DNA of 64,000 bases from an uncultured Flavobacterium sp. Lineage in GTDB: Bacteria > Bacteroidota > Bacteroidia > Flavobacteriales > Flavobacteriaceae. Below the pieces are notes generated by a model. It was not told where the DNA came from and searched no databases. It saw only the letters and a list, made by a program, of their open reading frames with translations. Below, one piece after another: positions 1-9,329 of the stretch. Position numbers and translations under genes: made by a program. The stretch is taken from contig CALTVC010000004.1 of assembly GCA_943912855.1 (NCBI GenBank), positions 124,001 to 188,000 on the forward strand, given 5' to 3'. Positions within the stretch are counted from its first letter, which is position 1; each line of letters begins with the position of its first letter.

Positions 1-178
1 TTACCATTAGGGTTTTGGCAAGTCCGGGCACGCCTACAAGAAGCGCGTGACCTCCCGAAAATATACTCAGCACTATTTGGTTTACTACTTCCTGTTGTCC
101 TATGATTACCTTGGCTATTTCCTGTTTTAGCGCGGCTTGTTTCTGAACTAAATTTTGTATCGCTGCTACGTCTGACAT
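1..178 (-). CDS. MoxR family AAA+ ATPase, N-terminal part (cut by window edge)
   Basis: Only the first 59 codons are inside the window; the gene continues past the left edge. The visible protein starts MSDVAAIQNLVQKQ and carries the MoxR signature VIIGQQEVVNQIVLSIFSGGHALLVGVPGLAKT, quoted here as two parts: IGQQEVVNQ and the Walker A loop GVPGLAKT. MoxR ATPases are AAA+ chaperone-like proteins that often work with von Willebrand factor A proteins in metal or cofactor insertion and stress responses. It lies downstream of the SurA-like chaperone operon on the same strand, separated by about 110 bases and a hairpin, so it is probably a separate transcript. The family call is firm; the specific role cannot be judged from the fragment. 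Confidence 0.9.
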   Translation of the reverse strand, partial: MSDVAAIQNLVQKQAALKQEIAKVIIGQQEVVNQIVLSIFSGGHALLVGVPGLAKTLMV

Positions 179-205
179 GGTATTTTGTATGGTTCTTTTT
201 AAAAT

Positions 206-233
206 GAAAGCTAAGGCGTATGCCTTAGCTTTC
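206..233 (-). terminator. Hairpin terminator behind the SurA-like gene
   Basis: A perfect 12-bp stem (GAAAGCTAAGGC and its complement) with a four-base loop. On the minus strand it is followed by a short T-rich run. It sits between the chaperone operon and the MoxR gene. Confidence 0.7.
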
Positions 234-285
234 AAACTTAATAAATTATTTTAATGCCCGCCTCATTTTTATGATGGCAAAGTGC

Positions 286-1689
286 TTATTTTTTCAGCCA
301 GTTGTTAGCAAACTTACAGCCCACATAGTCAGGGCTTACTTTAATAAAGGTAGCCTTTATCTTTTCATCGCTCCACTTGGCTATGGTTTTAATCTGCTTT
401 TCTTTAAGAGCAAGCTCTTTAATTTTAATGTAATCCTGTGCATAATCAGCAGGATGCTCATCATACCTGTTGGTTACACTATACAGCTTAAAACTTACCA
501 CACCAAGACGATCTAAATCCTCAACAACATCTGAAACATCATTGTTTTTTAGCGATGATATTTCGTTATAAATATTCGGATCTATTTTAGTAAGTTCAAA
601 ACGTGTACCAAGGTTTTGCGGGTTTATAAGAAGACCTCCACTGTTCCTTGTATCTTTATCATTAGACTCTGAACGCGCTGCATCAGCAAAACTGATTTCC
701 CCCTTCTTTATACGCATCCTGATTTTATCAATCTTTTCTTTAGCCGCCTTCTTAGATTCGGGAGTTACCTTAGGCACCATAAGTATATGACGCACATCGC
801 GCTCCTGTCCACGTATTTTTTCTACAAAAATTATATGGAAGCCATACTCGGTTTCAAATGGCTCTGAAATCTGCCCTTCGTCCGTACTAAACGCCGTGTC
901 TTTAAATTCCTTTACCAACTGTGATTTTCGGGTTACCGGTATAAATCCACCTGCCGAACCTGAACCACGGTCTTCAGAATAGAGTACCGCTTTACTGTAA
1001 AAGCTACTACCGTCCTGTACGTCTTTCTTTATCTGTTTCAGTCGGTCTATAACCTTCTGTTTTTCTTCTTTGGTAATCTCGGGTTTAATAACAATCTGTG
1101 CCACTTCCATCTCCGCGCCAAACACAGGAATATCCTCTTTTTGGAACTTCATAAAGAACTGCCTTACCTCCTCAGGGGTAATTTCCACATCATCTATAAC
1201 CTTTTTACGCATGCGGTCTGTAAGTTCCTGAACCTTTACCATATCAAAAAGCTCGGTCTGGAACGAATCGAAGTCTTTCTTTTTAAAGTACTCCACCATC
1301 TTTTCTTTAGAACCAAGTTGCTCTACGAAATAATCTATCCTACGGTTTACCTGTTCATTAACCTCGGCATCGCTCACCACGATACTATCCTGAATAGCCT
1401 GGTGCGCGTAAAGCTTATCTTCCATAAGTTTACCCAAAAGTTCGCAACGTGTAATAGCCTCCGTAGGTATATTTTGCGCCTGAAGTTCTTTGTATTGTAA
1501 GTCAATATCAGATTCAAGCACTACATAATCCCCCACTACCGATATCACACCATCTACCTTCGCCTTACCTTTTGGTAGCTTGTGGGTTTTAGGCTTTATG
1601 GTATCTTTTATTATTTCCTGCGCCATACCTGTAATACTTACAAAAAGCGCTAATAATAGTACCGCAAACCTGCTATTTATAAACTTCAT
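286..1689 (-). CDS. SurA-like periplasmic chaperone / peptidylprolyl isomerase
   Basis: A 467-residue exported protein with the architecture of SurA: signal peptide (MKFINSRFAVLLLALFVS, ending near GMAQ), an N-terminal chaperone region of about 150 residues and two parvulin-type PPIase domains (about residues 195-290 and 300-395). The second contains RHILM and the GG-containing turn typical of PpiC domains; the first ends YGFHIIFV. SurA proteins escort unfolded outer-membrane proteins through the periplasm. An upstream in-frame ATG exists at 1713, but the start at 1689 places the signal peptide at the N terminus and is preferred. The gene overlaps the end of the previous gene by 17 bases, so the three PPIase-type genes form one operon. 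It is followed by a hairpin terminator. Confidence 0.9.
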   Translation of the reverse strand: MKFINSRFAVLLLALFVSITGMAQEIIKDTIKPKTHKLPKGKAKVDGVISVVGDYVVLESDIDLQYKELQAQNIPTEAITRCELLGKLMEDKLYAHQAIQDSIVVSDAEVNEQVNRRIDYFVEQLGSKEKMVEYFKKKDFDSFQTELFDMVKVQELTDRMRKKVIDDVEITPEEVRQFFMKFQKEDIPVFGAEMEVAQIVIKPEITKEEKQKVIDRLKQIKKDVQDGSSFYSKAVLYSEDRGSGSAGGFIPVTRKSQLVKEFKDTAFSTDEGQISEPFETEYGFHIIFVEKIRGQERDVRHILMVPKVTPESKKAAKEKIDKIRMRIKKGEISFADAARSESNDKDTRNSGGLLINPQNLGTRFELTKIDPNIYNEISSLKNNDVSDVVEDLDRLGVVSFKLYSVTNRYDEHPADYAQDYIKIKELALKEKQIKTIAKWSDEKIKATFIKVSPDYVGCKFANNWLKK

Positions 1690-2530
1690 ATTTATTGTTT
1701 TTAATCGCGTCATCAGTTATATCCTTCTGGATTTTTTGTATTAACTCCAGTTTCCTGTTATTTATTATTACCTCTTTAAGAGTAGGTTTTATGTATTCAT
1801 AAGGTGCTACCGAATTCCTGTCTATTACCCTGTTTACCTTCACAAGGTATACATCTGCCGAATCAGGATATTGATATGAAATCCCACTGGAAATGTACTT
1901 ACCCCTGTTATCTGGTGTAATGAACGGTAACTTTTGGTATACCTCATTCATGCTCGTCCAGACAGTATCATTAAAAGCATAACTTTTAAAATAAAGCGAC
2001 ATATCATTTAGTGGCTTCTTATCCTTTTTATTGCCACTTAAAAAACGTTGTCTTACCTGTGCAAACTTAGCATGGTCCTTTTCCATACGCAGGTAACGCA
2101 GTTTAACCAGCATACCCGTAGTACGGAAATTATCTTTATTAGCATCATAGTAAGCCCCAAGCTGATCTTCGGTTACGGTAGTATCTACACTTTGCTTTAC
2201 AAGCTCTTCCAAATAAGCACGGGTATATAAATCAGCCTTGTATTGCTTAATGAGCTTTTCCAGTTCCTGCTGTTTTTCCTCGCCTATGTTAACCGTAGCG
2301 GCATCAAACATCAGGGTTTGCGATGCCCAGCGGTCTATGAATGTTTTTACTATGGCAATACTGTCTTTTTTTGAAGTTCCGGCAGGAACCAACCCTAACA
2401 GTTCATCTTTAGCCAGATAGGTATCGTTTACACGAGCGGCAGCATCTTCTTTACGCACACTCTCATTCTTACCACCACAGGCAGTAAGCAACGTAAGCAT
2501 AGAAAAAACAAACAGCGCCCTACCTGTCAT
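1673..2530 (-). CDS. SurA-N-like lipoprotein, PPIase-operon member
   Basis: A 285-residue predicted lipoprotein (lipobox LLTAC, cysteine at residue 18). After the anchor it has an alpha-helical stretch resembling the N-terminal chaperone half of SurA/PrsA proteins (VNDTYLAKDELLGLVP, then a helical region to about residue 125, then TVTEDQLGAYYDANKDNF, the usual lead-in to a parvulin domain). A recognisable catalytic parvulin domain is lacking, so it is probably a chaperone without isomerase activity. It starts on the stop codon of the gene upstream (TAATG overlap) and its end overlaps the SurA-like gene, so translation is likely coupled. Function is inferred from domain order and operon position. 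Confidence 0.75.
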   Translation of the reverse strand: MTGRALFVFSMLTLLTACGGKNESVRKEDAAARVNDTYLAKDELLGLVPAGTSKKDSIAIVKTFIDRWASQTLMFDAATVNIGEEKQQELEKLIKQYKADLYTRAYLEELVKQSVDTTVTEDQLGAYYDANKDNFRTTGMLVKLRYLRMEKDHAKFAQVRQRFLSGNKKDKKPLNDMSLYFKSYAFNDTVWTSMNEVYQKLPFITPDNRGKYISSGISYQYPDSADVYLVKVNRVIDRNSVAPYEYIKPTLKEVIINNRKLELIQKIQKDITDDAIKNNKYEVYK

Positions 2531-4539
2531 TACTGGTTAATTTCTTTTTTTACTTTCTCAAAAGTATCGTTATTTACCTTAATGGTAAATTCTTTCTTAA
2601 GCTGGTCTACCCATGTGCTTTCAAGGTACTGCTGATAATCATTTACCACACGCCCTTTGGCTTCTTCCAGGGTTTTAGTACCGGCAGGCAATACTTTATT
2701 AACTTTAACTACATAGTAGTAATCGCCTTCTTTCACTACGTCGCTAACGCCCGGTTTCCAAACAGCAAGTTTAGGCATAGCATCAGTACCTGTTTCAAAA
2801 ACACCTGTTTTTTCTATTACGTTTACCTTGTCTTTAGTGTTCAATTTTGTTTTTACAGCATCTGCTTTTTTACCTTTCAGCAACATGGCTTTGGCATCTT
2901 TAGCCGTTTTTTCGCTTGTAGAAGAATACACCTCTACATCGGCTCTTTGCTTCCATACATATTCAGCCTTGTGCGCGTCATAATATTTCTGAAGACCAAT
3001 AGTATCGTTCTTGGCTTTTTCCCAAATTTCTTTTTCCATCAGGTCAAACAACAGCAAACCATCACGGTATTCCTGCATTACCATATCAAATTCCGGGAAT
3101 TCTTTTTCAAGATTTTGATTATAGTATACATTCAGTTGCTCATCGGTAAAACGCTCTAAAAGCACCTCCGCAGCACGCGAAACCGGCTTGGCAGATATAC
3201 CCAAATTTTGCTGAGAGTAAACATAATTAAGAAACTCCTTACCCGTAAGTTGCTTGTCTTTATTAATGGTAAGCACCGTTTTGTTGTACGAATCCAAATT
3301 TTTAGGCAACTTCCACTCCATTAAATAAATACTATCTGTAATGGCAGCAACTACTTTTTTATACACTTCTTTATCTCGCTCTACCGGATATTTAGCCCTT
3401 AGCTTAGCAGTAAGACTCTGAGCAATAAGCCTTGAACGTTCATCGCGCTTAATGCGGTTTTCAAGCTCTGGCTTAGCTTCTTCAAAACTCTTGGCAGGTT
3501 TTTTACTGATAAGTTTTACTATGTGCCATCCAAACTGCGACTCAAACGGTTTGGTCATATCGCCGGGATTCTGTAACCCGAAAGCATGATCTTCAAACTC
3601 CTGAGATGTAAGTTCGCCCGAACTAAACTGATTAAGTGTACCACCTTTTTCGGCAGTAGTTTTATCTTCGCTAAACTGCTTGGCAAGCGTAGCAAAATCT
3701 TCGCCTTGTTGCAGTTTTTTATAAATATCTTCTATTTTAGTTTTTGCCTTGTCTGCCTCGGCTTTATTAGGATTTGGCGCTTTGTTTACCATGATGTGAG
3801 CTACATTAATCTCACCACGGTTATTCCTCACATCTGTAACTTTGATTACATGGTAACCAAAACGGGTGCGTACCGGCCTGCTTACCTGTCCTTTCTGTGT
3901 TTTGTAAGCACCATTTTCAAACGCATAAACCATACGAAGCGTTGAAAAATAACCCAGGTCGCCTTTATTTTCTTTTGCTGACGGATCTTCAGACAGTTCA
4001 GCGGCAAGTTTACCGAAATCCTCCCCCGCTACTGCTCTCTTGCGAGCCTCAACAGCCTTGTTGTATGCTTTAAGTGTATCGGCTGGAGTAGCATTCTCCT
4101 CTACAAGAAATAATATATGCGACGCCTTGATTTCTTTTTGTGAACGATCATAAGCTTCCTGTACAAGCTCTGTAGTTACCTTACTATCTGTAAGATAATT
4201 TTTAGCCAGCTGATTACGGTAACTTTTAAGTTCGCCCTGATACTTTTTATCTTCCTGAAGTCCTAACTTGTACGCTTTGTTTACCTTTAGCTTATAACCT
4301 ACAAAAAGGTCCAGGTAGTTATTAAGGTCTTTTTGAGAATCGTCTTTTACAAGATCAAGGTTCTTTTTGTATACCCTTACAAACTCATCTGTATAATATG
4401 GTTTGTCATCTACAGTAAAAAGAACTTCTTTTTGTGGGGTGGCAACAGTGGTAGTTGCAGTAGTTTCTTTTGTTGATTTACAACCCGATACAAGTACAGT
4501 GACCGCCAAAAGGCCTGAAAAAAACCTGTTTACTTTCAT
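2530..4539 (-). CDS. Parvulin-type peptidylprolyl isomerase lipoprotein, two PpiC domains
   Basis: A 669-residue protein with a lipoprotein leader (LVSGC, cysteine 20). Two parvulin domains are clear: the first around residues 138-235 (ASHILF ... GDLGYF ... RFGYHVIKV), the second around 243-345 (VAHIMV ... GGTLNQF ... QFGWHIVKL). A long C-terminal region (350-669) without a recognised motif follows and may be a further chaperone module. It is the first gene of a three-gene operon with a SurA-N-like lipoprotein and a SurA-like protein. Anchored in a membrane and facing the periplasm, it probably helps fold outer-membrane or T9SS client proteins. Upstream lies about 200 bases of non-coding DNA shared with the divergent lipoprotein gene at 4744. 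Confidence 0.9.
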   Translation of the reverse strand: MKVNRFFSGLLAVTVLVSGCKSTKETTATTTVATPQKEVLFTVDDKPYYTDEFVRVYKKNLDLVKDDSQKDLNNYLDLFVGYKLKVNKAYKLGLQEDKKYQGELKSYRNQLAKNYLTDSKVTTELVQEAYDRSQKEIKASHILFLVEENATPADTLKAYNKAVEARKRAVAGEDFGKLAAELSEDPSAKENKGDLGYFSTLRMVYAFENGAYKTQKGQVSRPVRTRFGYHVIKVTDVRNNRGEINVAHIMVNKAPNPNKAEADKAKTKIEDIYKKLQQGEDFATLAKQFSEDKTTAEKGGTLNQFSSGELTSQEFEDHAFGLQNPGDMTKPFESQFGWHIVKLISKKPAKSFEEAKPELENRIKRDERSRLIAQSLTAKLRAKYPVERDKEVYKKVVAAITDSIYLMEWKLPKNLDSYNKTVLTINKDKQLTGKEFLNYVYSQQNLGISAKPVSRAAEVLLERFTDEQLNVYYNQNLEKEFPEFDMVMQEYRDGLLLFDLMEKEIWEKAKNDTIGLQKYYDAHKAEYVWKQRADVEVYSSTSEKTAKDAKAMLLKGKKADAVKTKLNTKDKVNVIEKTGVFETGTDAMPKLAVWKPGVSDVVKEGDYYYVVKVNKVLPAGTKTLEEAKGRVVNDYQQYLESTWVDQLKKEFTIKVNNDTFEKVKKEINQ

Positions 4540-4743
4540 TATAAATTAAAATTTATATATCTCTTGATATGGTTTACTAAACGCCACAACTGACATTATA
4601 GTATGCTTACTGTGGTTTTGCGACCCACAAAAGTAAACAATCAACGCTATTGTGCAAGGATTATGTCTTAAAAACAATTAAGTTTGAGGCATACACGCAA
4701 CCTTTTAGGGTAAACTGCATCTACAAGAGTAAAGCCAATTATC

Positions 4744-5124
4744 ATGAAAAAAATCTATTTACTCCTCCTTGCATTTTCGTTTGCATTTGTTTCCTGTAAC
4801 GATAACGACGAACAAACCGATACTACCGTGAACAGCACTTACCTGCGTGGTACATGGAAAGAGGTAGCACCTCAGGAAAATACCGAATTTTCGTTCACTA
4901 CAAATACTGCCGTACTTACATGGTTAGCCGATGGTACTTCCGAAACCTACAACTACACTACCGAAGAAGGTGCTATTTATATGGGAATCCCTAATGCTAC
5001 ATATCCTCCGTCGCGGTTTAAGATAGAATACGTTAACGCCACTACCTTTAAAATCACAACGCTATACGCTTACCCCGCAAGCCCTGATTACGTACCAGTA
5101 ACCTCAACATTTGTAAAACAATAG
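4744..5124 (+). CDS. Small lipoprotein, lipocalin-like, first of a tandem pair
   Basis: A 126-residue predicted lipoprotein (leader ending FVSC, cysteine 19, followed by an acidic NDNDEQ linker that favours surface export in Bacteroidota). The mature part opens with LRGTWKEV, the 'strand-plus-W' start seen in lipocalin-like and META-type small barrels, and ends with a strand-rich tail. It is a paralogue of the next gene (leader MKKI.L.L, acidic linker, TWxEVxP). The two are separated by 29 bases and are likely co-transcribed. No specific ligand or function is recognised. Confidence 0.8.
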   Translation: MKKIYLLLLAFSFAFVSCNDNDEQTDTTVNSTYLRGTWKEVAPQENTEFSFTTNTAVLTWLADGTSETYNYTTEEGAIYMGIPNATYPPSRFKIEYVNATTFKITTLYAYPASPDYVPVTSTFVKQ

Positions 5125-5153
5125 GCTCATTACGACCACTAAACCAATTTATC

Positions 5154-5552
5154 ATGAAAAAAATTTTGCTATTCCTTTCCGTTGCATGTGTAGGTTTTTC
5201 ATCTTGTGATAAAGATGACGACAACAATACCAATGCTATTACCACCGCTTTCCTTACCGATGGCACCTGGACAGAGGTAACACCACATGCAGGACAGCGT
5301 GGCCTATCTTTCGGCACGACTACCGGTACACTAAGTAGACAAGATGGTACTCTCCGACGATTTACTTACACCATTTCCGGAAACAAATTGTTGTTCACAG
5401 CAGACGGAAGCACAACACCTGTAGAACATCCTGTAAAAAAAATAAACGAAGACACTATGGAAGTAGGTAATATAGCCATAGGCCCACCCGAAGAATTGGT
5501 AGACGCACAAACGGTTACTTTCAGAAAAAATTCTTTTACTATTGATAACTAA
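5154..5552 (+). CDS. Small lipoprotein, lipocalin-like, second of a tandem pair
   Basis: A 132-residue predicted lipoprotein (leader ending FSSC, cysteine 18, followed by DKDDDNN). It shares with the preceding gene the leader style, the acidic linker and the motif TWTEVTP (TWKEVAP in the neighbour), which points to a local duplication followed by divergence. The rest is beta-rich (FTYTISGNKLLFTADGS) and fits a small barrel fold. A strong hairpin terminator follows at 5573. Function unknown. Confidence 0.8.
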   Translation: MKKILLFLSVACVGFSSCDKDDDNNTNAITTAFLTDGTWTEVTPHAGQRGLSFGTTTGTLSRQDGTLRRFTYTISGNKLLFTADGSTTPVEHPVKKINEDTMEVGNIAIGPPEELVDAQTVTFRKNSFTIDN

Positions 5553-5572
5553 AACATACGTTTTATAAATGA

Positions 5573-5605
5573 GAAAGGCATCTGGTTAAGGATGCCTTTC
5601 TTATT
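5573..5605 (+). terminator. Terminator of the lipoprotein pair
   Basis: Stem GAAAGGCATC / GATGCCTTTC with an 8-base loop, followed by TTATTTTA. It separates the plus-strand lipoproteins from the minus-strand OmpA-like gene and could serve both directions. Confidence 0.8.
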
Positions 5606-5659
5606 TTATAGAGTAAATTCAAATTAGCGTATTAACAAATCCACGAATTAACGAATCGC

Positions 5660-7591
5660 CTACTTCCTCACAATAATAAAATTGCTTCGCCTGTTTAGCT
5701 GATGGTCTTCTTCGCTACATTCTATGCCATTACTACACTTGTTCAGCAGTCGGCTTTCTCCGTAGCCTTTTACGCTTTCTATACGTTTCGGGTCGATGCC
5801 TTTACTTACAATGTAGCTATAGGTGCTTTTGGCACGGTCATCACTCAGACGCATGTTATAAGCATCGTTGCCACGGCTATCAGTATGCGATTCTATCTTA
5901 ATCACCACATTCGGGAATTTCTCCATTACATACACCACCTTATCCAGTTCAATGGCCGCCTGTGGGGTTATATAGTACTGGTCAAAGTCAAAGTATATCG
6001 GATTGATGTCTACCATCTCAACGTTATCCTTATCCTTCTTAATCAGGTCGGCAAAAGCCGTCAGCTTAAAGTTTAGCGTTATTGGGTCAGCAGGAATAAT
6101 CGCGGTTTCATTGGTAAATTCAGGTTTTTCAGCTTTAATGGTTATCTCGGTATCACATGGCACTTTAAGTTCATACAGCCCGTCAACGCCTGTTGTAACC
6201 GTAGCCACCACCTCGCCATCGGTTTTGATGGCATTTACCACAGCACCCGCAATAGGCGCTGCATCTTTATTATCGGTTACATTTCCTTTAATCACTTTTA
6301 CACAGGGTTCATCGGCTTTTGGCGACACCAGGTAAATATCATCATCGCCTTTACCACCTGCCCTGTTACTACTCAGGTAAACCAACTTACCGTCTGCAGA
6401 CTGCACATACGCAAAATCATCGCGGTTGCTGTTTATGGGCTTGCCAAGGTTTTGCGGAAGCGAAAACTGCCCTACTCCGCTTATTACACTGCTAAACACA
6501 TCGAGTCCGCCCAGGCCGTAATGCCCGTTTGAAGCGAAGTACAATACATTATCTTTCAGGAAAGGAAACATTTCCTTTCCCTCAGTATTAATAAGAGCGC
6601 CGGCATTTACGGGCTTACCCAATTTACCGTCACTATATATTTCGCAGTAGTAAATATCGGTTTCGCCATAACCGCCCGGCATATCGCTTACAAAGTACAA
6701 CCATTTGCCATCAGGACTTACCGCAGGCTGCCCTACCGAATACTCCTTACTGTTAAACGGGGCAAACTGTTTTTTATCAAAGCGTTCGCCCTGAATTTTG
6801 CCATACACAAGCTGGATATTGTTAGTACCCGATGCGTCGTTTTGCAGGCGATTGTTTTTACTTACGTTGTTTACGCTTACATACACCGTTTTAAAATCAG
6901 GCGAAAACGTCGCCGCGGCATTATGGTAATCGGTCTGTGCGTTATTAAGGAAAGCTTTTTCTTTACCAAAAGTCCCATCGGCATTCAGGTCAGCAACATA
7001 AAGCGACAGGTAGGGCTGTTTATTCCATGCGTAGGTCTTGGCACCATCTCTCACTGTATCTTTGGCAGAAGCAAACACTACTTTCTTACCGAAAAACGTT
7101 GTTCCAAAATCCGACTTATCGGTATTTACATCCAGGTTTTTCAGTTCGTATTTTTCCTTTTGGGCAAGCAAAACATCAAGAGCCGCCTTCTGTGCTTTAA
7201 GATTAGCAGTAAGCGTATCCTTACCCGAAGTATATTGCCACAGCAGTTCATCGGCCTTATCATAGCGCTCCTCCCCACGAAGCGCCAGTATGTACATACG
7301 CATATACTTTGGCGGAAGCGTATTGCCACTTACCTCATAGGCTTTCTCAAACCAACGCAACGCTGCACCGGTATTGCCTATGTAATAATTGGCTTCGGCA
7401 GCGTGGAGAACAATTTCTGCTTTAGGTGTTTTATCTTTTTCGAGGTACTGTTCGTATTCGGCAACAGCTTCGGTGTAGGCGAGGTCGCGGTAATGGAGTT
7501 CGGCTTTACGCAGCACACCCTGCCCCATCATACTCCCGATGCAAAAAAACAAAGCTGCTATGTAGTAGTATTTTTTCATAAGGAAATTCAT
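5660..7591 (-). CDS. OmpA family protein with TPR, PD40 and carboxypeptidase-like regulatory domains
   Basis: A 643-residue envelope protein. After a signal peptide come TPR-like helices (about 25-110), WD40-like PD40 beta-propeller repeats (about 155-420, e.g. QPAVSPDGKWLYFVSDMPGG), a carboxypeptidase-regulatory-like beta sandwich (about 430-510) and a C-terminal OmpA peptidoglycan-binding domain (about 535-643, with ESHTDSRG and LSDDRAKS). This is the architecture of the OmpA partner that regularly follows PorP/SprF proteins in T9SS and gliding clusters. Its start overlaps the stop of the PorP/SprF-like gene (TAATG), so they are translationally coupled; an alternative start at 7579 (MKKYYYIAALF) gives a tidier signal peptide. 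No large adhesin lies beside the pair here. Confidence 0.9.
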   Translation of the reverse strand: MNFLMKKYYYIAALFFCIGSMMGQGVLRKAELHYRDLAYTEAVAEYEQYLEKDKTPKAEIVLHAAEANYYIGNTGAALRWFEKAYEVSGNTLPPKYMRMYILALRGEERYDKADELLWQYTSGKDTLTANLKAQKAALDVLLAQKEKYELKNLDVNTDKSDFGTTFFGKKVVFASAKDTVRDGAKTYAWNKQPYLSLYVADLNADGTFGKEKAFLNNAQTDYHNAAATFSPDFKTVYVSVNNVSKNNRLQNDASGTNNIQLVYGKIQGERFDKKQFAPFNSKEYSVGQPAVSPDGKWLYFVSDMPGGYGETDIYYCEIYSDGKLGKPVNAGALINTEGKEMFPFLKDNVLYFASNGHYGLGGLDVFSSVISGVGQFSLPQNLGKPINSNRDDFAYVQSADGKLVYLSSNRAGGKGDDDIYLVSPKADEPCVKVIKGNVTDNKDAAPIAGAVVNAIKTDGEVVATVTTGVDGLYELKVPCDTEITIKAEKPEFTNETAIIPADPITLNFKLTAFADLIKKDKDNVEMVDINPIYFDFDQYYITPQAAIELDKVVYVMEKFPNVVIKIESHTDSRGNDAYNMRLSDDRAKSTYSYIVSKGIDPKRIESVKGYGESRLLNKCSNGIECSEEDHQLNRRSNFIIVRK

Positions 7592-8529
7592 TAGAAGAAA
7601 CGTGGCGACATAATACGCTTGGTTTTTGGTGCCAACTCAAAGCGCAGCATAAACTCATGCGAACCGTTGTTATACTTATTAAGTTCGGTTACCGAATAGT
7701 CATACGAATAACCTACAAAAATGTTTCGTGATACCTGCACGCCCGCAAGCGCACTCACCGAGTCATCCCAACGGTAAGCAGCACCAAGGGTAACCACCTC
7801 CTGCAACAGGAAGTTAGCCGAAACATCTGCGGTTATAGGCGCACCGTTTACAATCTTAGCCAAAACGGCAGGCTTAAACTTTATGTCTTCAGACAGGTTA
7901 AACACATAGCCCCCTATCACATAATAGTGCAGTCGGTCGGCCATCATGCTTTCCTGAACGTCGTTATAGTAATTGTTTTGAATGAAATTCGGTACCGAAA
8001 CTCCGGCGTACCAATTACTGGTATAGTAGTAAATACCGGCACCTATTGTAGGGTTAAAACGGTTGTTTATGTTGGTATTCAGAAGTGGGTCGCCCTCCTG
8101 ACGGTAACGCCCTTTACTCCAATCGATATTCAGCACACGGACACCCGCCTTAAGCCCGAATACGAGTTTGCTTTCTTCACCCATTTTCAGGGCGTAACTA
8201 AAGTTGCCATCGGCATATACCTCGTTGCTCGGCCCCAGCTGGTCGTTTACTACGCTAAGCCCCACACCTATTTGCTCATACAGTTCGCTCCACGGCGTAT
8301 GTATGCTAAACGCCTGCGTTTGTGGCGCGCCACGCATGCCTACCCACTGTGTACGATGTAACAAATTAGCCTGCAATACCCCGGGAGTACCGGTATAACC
8401 AGGGTTTACGGTAAGGGTATTGTACATATACTGGGTATATTGCGGTTCCTGCTGCGCATAGGTAACACCACCACAAAGCAGCAGTAACAAGCAAATATGA
8501 TGTTGTAGTAACGTAATTTTTTTTCGCAT
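7591..8529 (-). CDS. PorP/SprF family type IX secretion system membrane protein
   Basis: A 312-residue outer-membrane barrel with a signal peptide ending near VTYAQQ. The start of the mature protein, EPQYTQYMYNTLTVNPGYTG, is the PorP/SprF signature (QYTQYMFN...NPAYAG in relatives). The family helps deliver T9SS type B substrates such as SprB to the cell surface. The reading frame is open to 8625, but the start at 8529 (MRKKITLLQHH) puts the signal peptide at the N terminus and is chosen. It is coupled to the OmpA-like gene. Because type B cargo is usually encoded next to its own PorP/SprF copy, the 1770-residue type B protein 18 kb away is a possible but unproven client. Confidence 0.9.
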   Translation of the reverse strand: MRKKITLLQHHICLLLLLCGGVTYAQQEPQYTQYMYNTLTVNPGYTGTPGVLQANLLHRTQWVGMRGAPQTQAFSIHTPWSELYEQIGVGLSVVNDQLGPSNEVYADGNFSYALKMGEESKLVFGLKAGVRVLNIDWSKGRYRQEGDPLLNTNINNRFNPTIGAGIYYYTSNWYAGVSVPNFIQNNYYNDVQESMMADRLHYYVIGGYVFNLSEDIKFKPAVLAKIVNGAPITADVSANFLLQEVVTLGAAYRWDDSVSALAGVQVSRNIFVGYSYDYSVTELNKYNNGSHEFMLRFELAPKTKRIMSPRFF

Positions 8530-8642
8530 AGGCCAGCGGTAAAAAGCTGTGTGGCGTAAAAATAGTGTTTTTTTTAAGTCGAAAGTTTGAAAGCCATAAA
8601 GTTTATAAAGTTGAGTAAAGGCCATATCAATACTACAACCTG

Positions 8643-9329
8643 CTAATACTGATACTGCATTAAAACCCTCAAATTAAAATACCGCTCCGGAGTCTGAAGA
8701 TAAAGCACCTTCCATATTTTATCAATGTAATTTATTTCTTCATCATATAATACCAAATCAGGATAGTAATAGTTTTTACCTAAAATATTTCTACGGGAAC
8801 ACACTACCCATTTACCATTATGTTTTTCTCTCAGGTATTCTCCAAAATAAACTAATAAAGGAATTTCATATTTTTTTATATCGGCATTAATTTCAGGCTC
8901 AAATACACTTTCCAAATCAAAAATATTGTCTTCAGATAATTCAACATTTCTGCCTAAAATTTCGTCTTTTACAATATTCTGATAAAACGCTATGTACTCA
9001 TCAATGTTTTTAATTTTCTCTTGGTCTGCTATGTAAGGATGGGCTAATTCAAACTGGTTGTCTTCAAACAAATCTTCTATTTCTTCAGGCAGAAACGCGC
9101 GTTTGTTCAGGGCATGGTAATACTCCCTTAACTCCGTATAACTTTCAAACTGGCATGCTTCATTGTTTACTTCATCAATTTCACAAAAGTTGACAACCTC
9201 ATTATTATCAACAATTAACGTATATCGATAATTGCGGTTGGAAAAAGGAAGACTCCAATTAAAAACCGAATCGGCAATTAGCCTGTAACAATCCGTTTTA
9301 GTTATATTCTTTATTGGCATCGTGCGCAT
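8643..9329 (-). CDS. Hypothetical protein, AT-rich
   Basis: A 228-residue acidic protein without signal peptide or membrane segments. I do not recognise its family. It is rich in aromatic and acidic residues (for example WSLPFSNRNYRYTLIVDNNEV near the start and GKNYYYPDLVLYDEE near the end), a composition seen in small cytosolic immunity-type proteins, but that is only a resemblance. Base composition is lower in GC than the flanking genes and it sits beside the equally AT-rich erythromycin-esterase-like gene, so both may have been acquired. The start could also be at 9320 (MPIKNITKTD). Confidence 0.65.
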   Translation of the reverse strand: MRTMPIKNITKTDCYRLIADSVFNWSLPFSNRNYRYTLIVDNNEVVNFCEIDEVNNEACQFESYTELREYYHALNKRAFLPEEIEDLFEDNQFELAHPYIADQEKIKNIDEYIAFYQNIVKDEILGRNVELSEDNIFDLESVFEPEINADIKKYEIPLLVYFGEYLREKHNGKWVVCSRRNILGKNYYYPDLVLYDEEINYIDKIWKVLYLQTPERYFNLRVLMQYQY

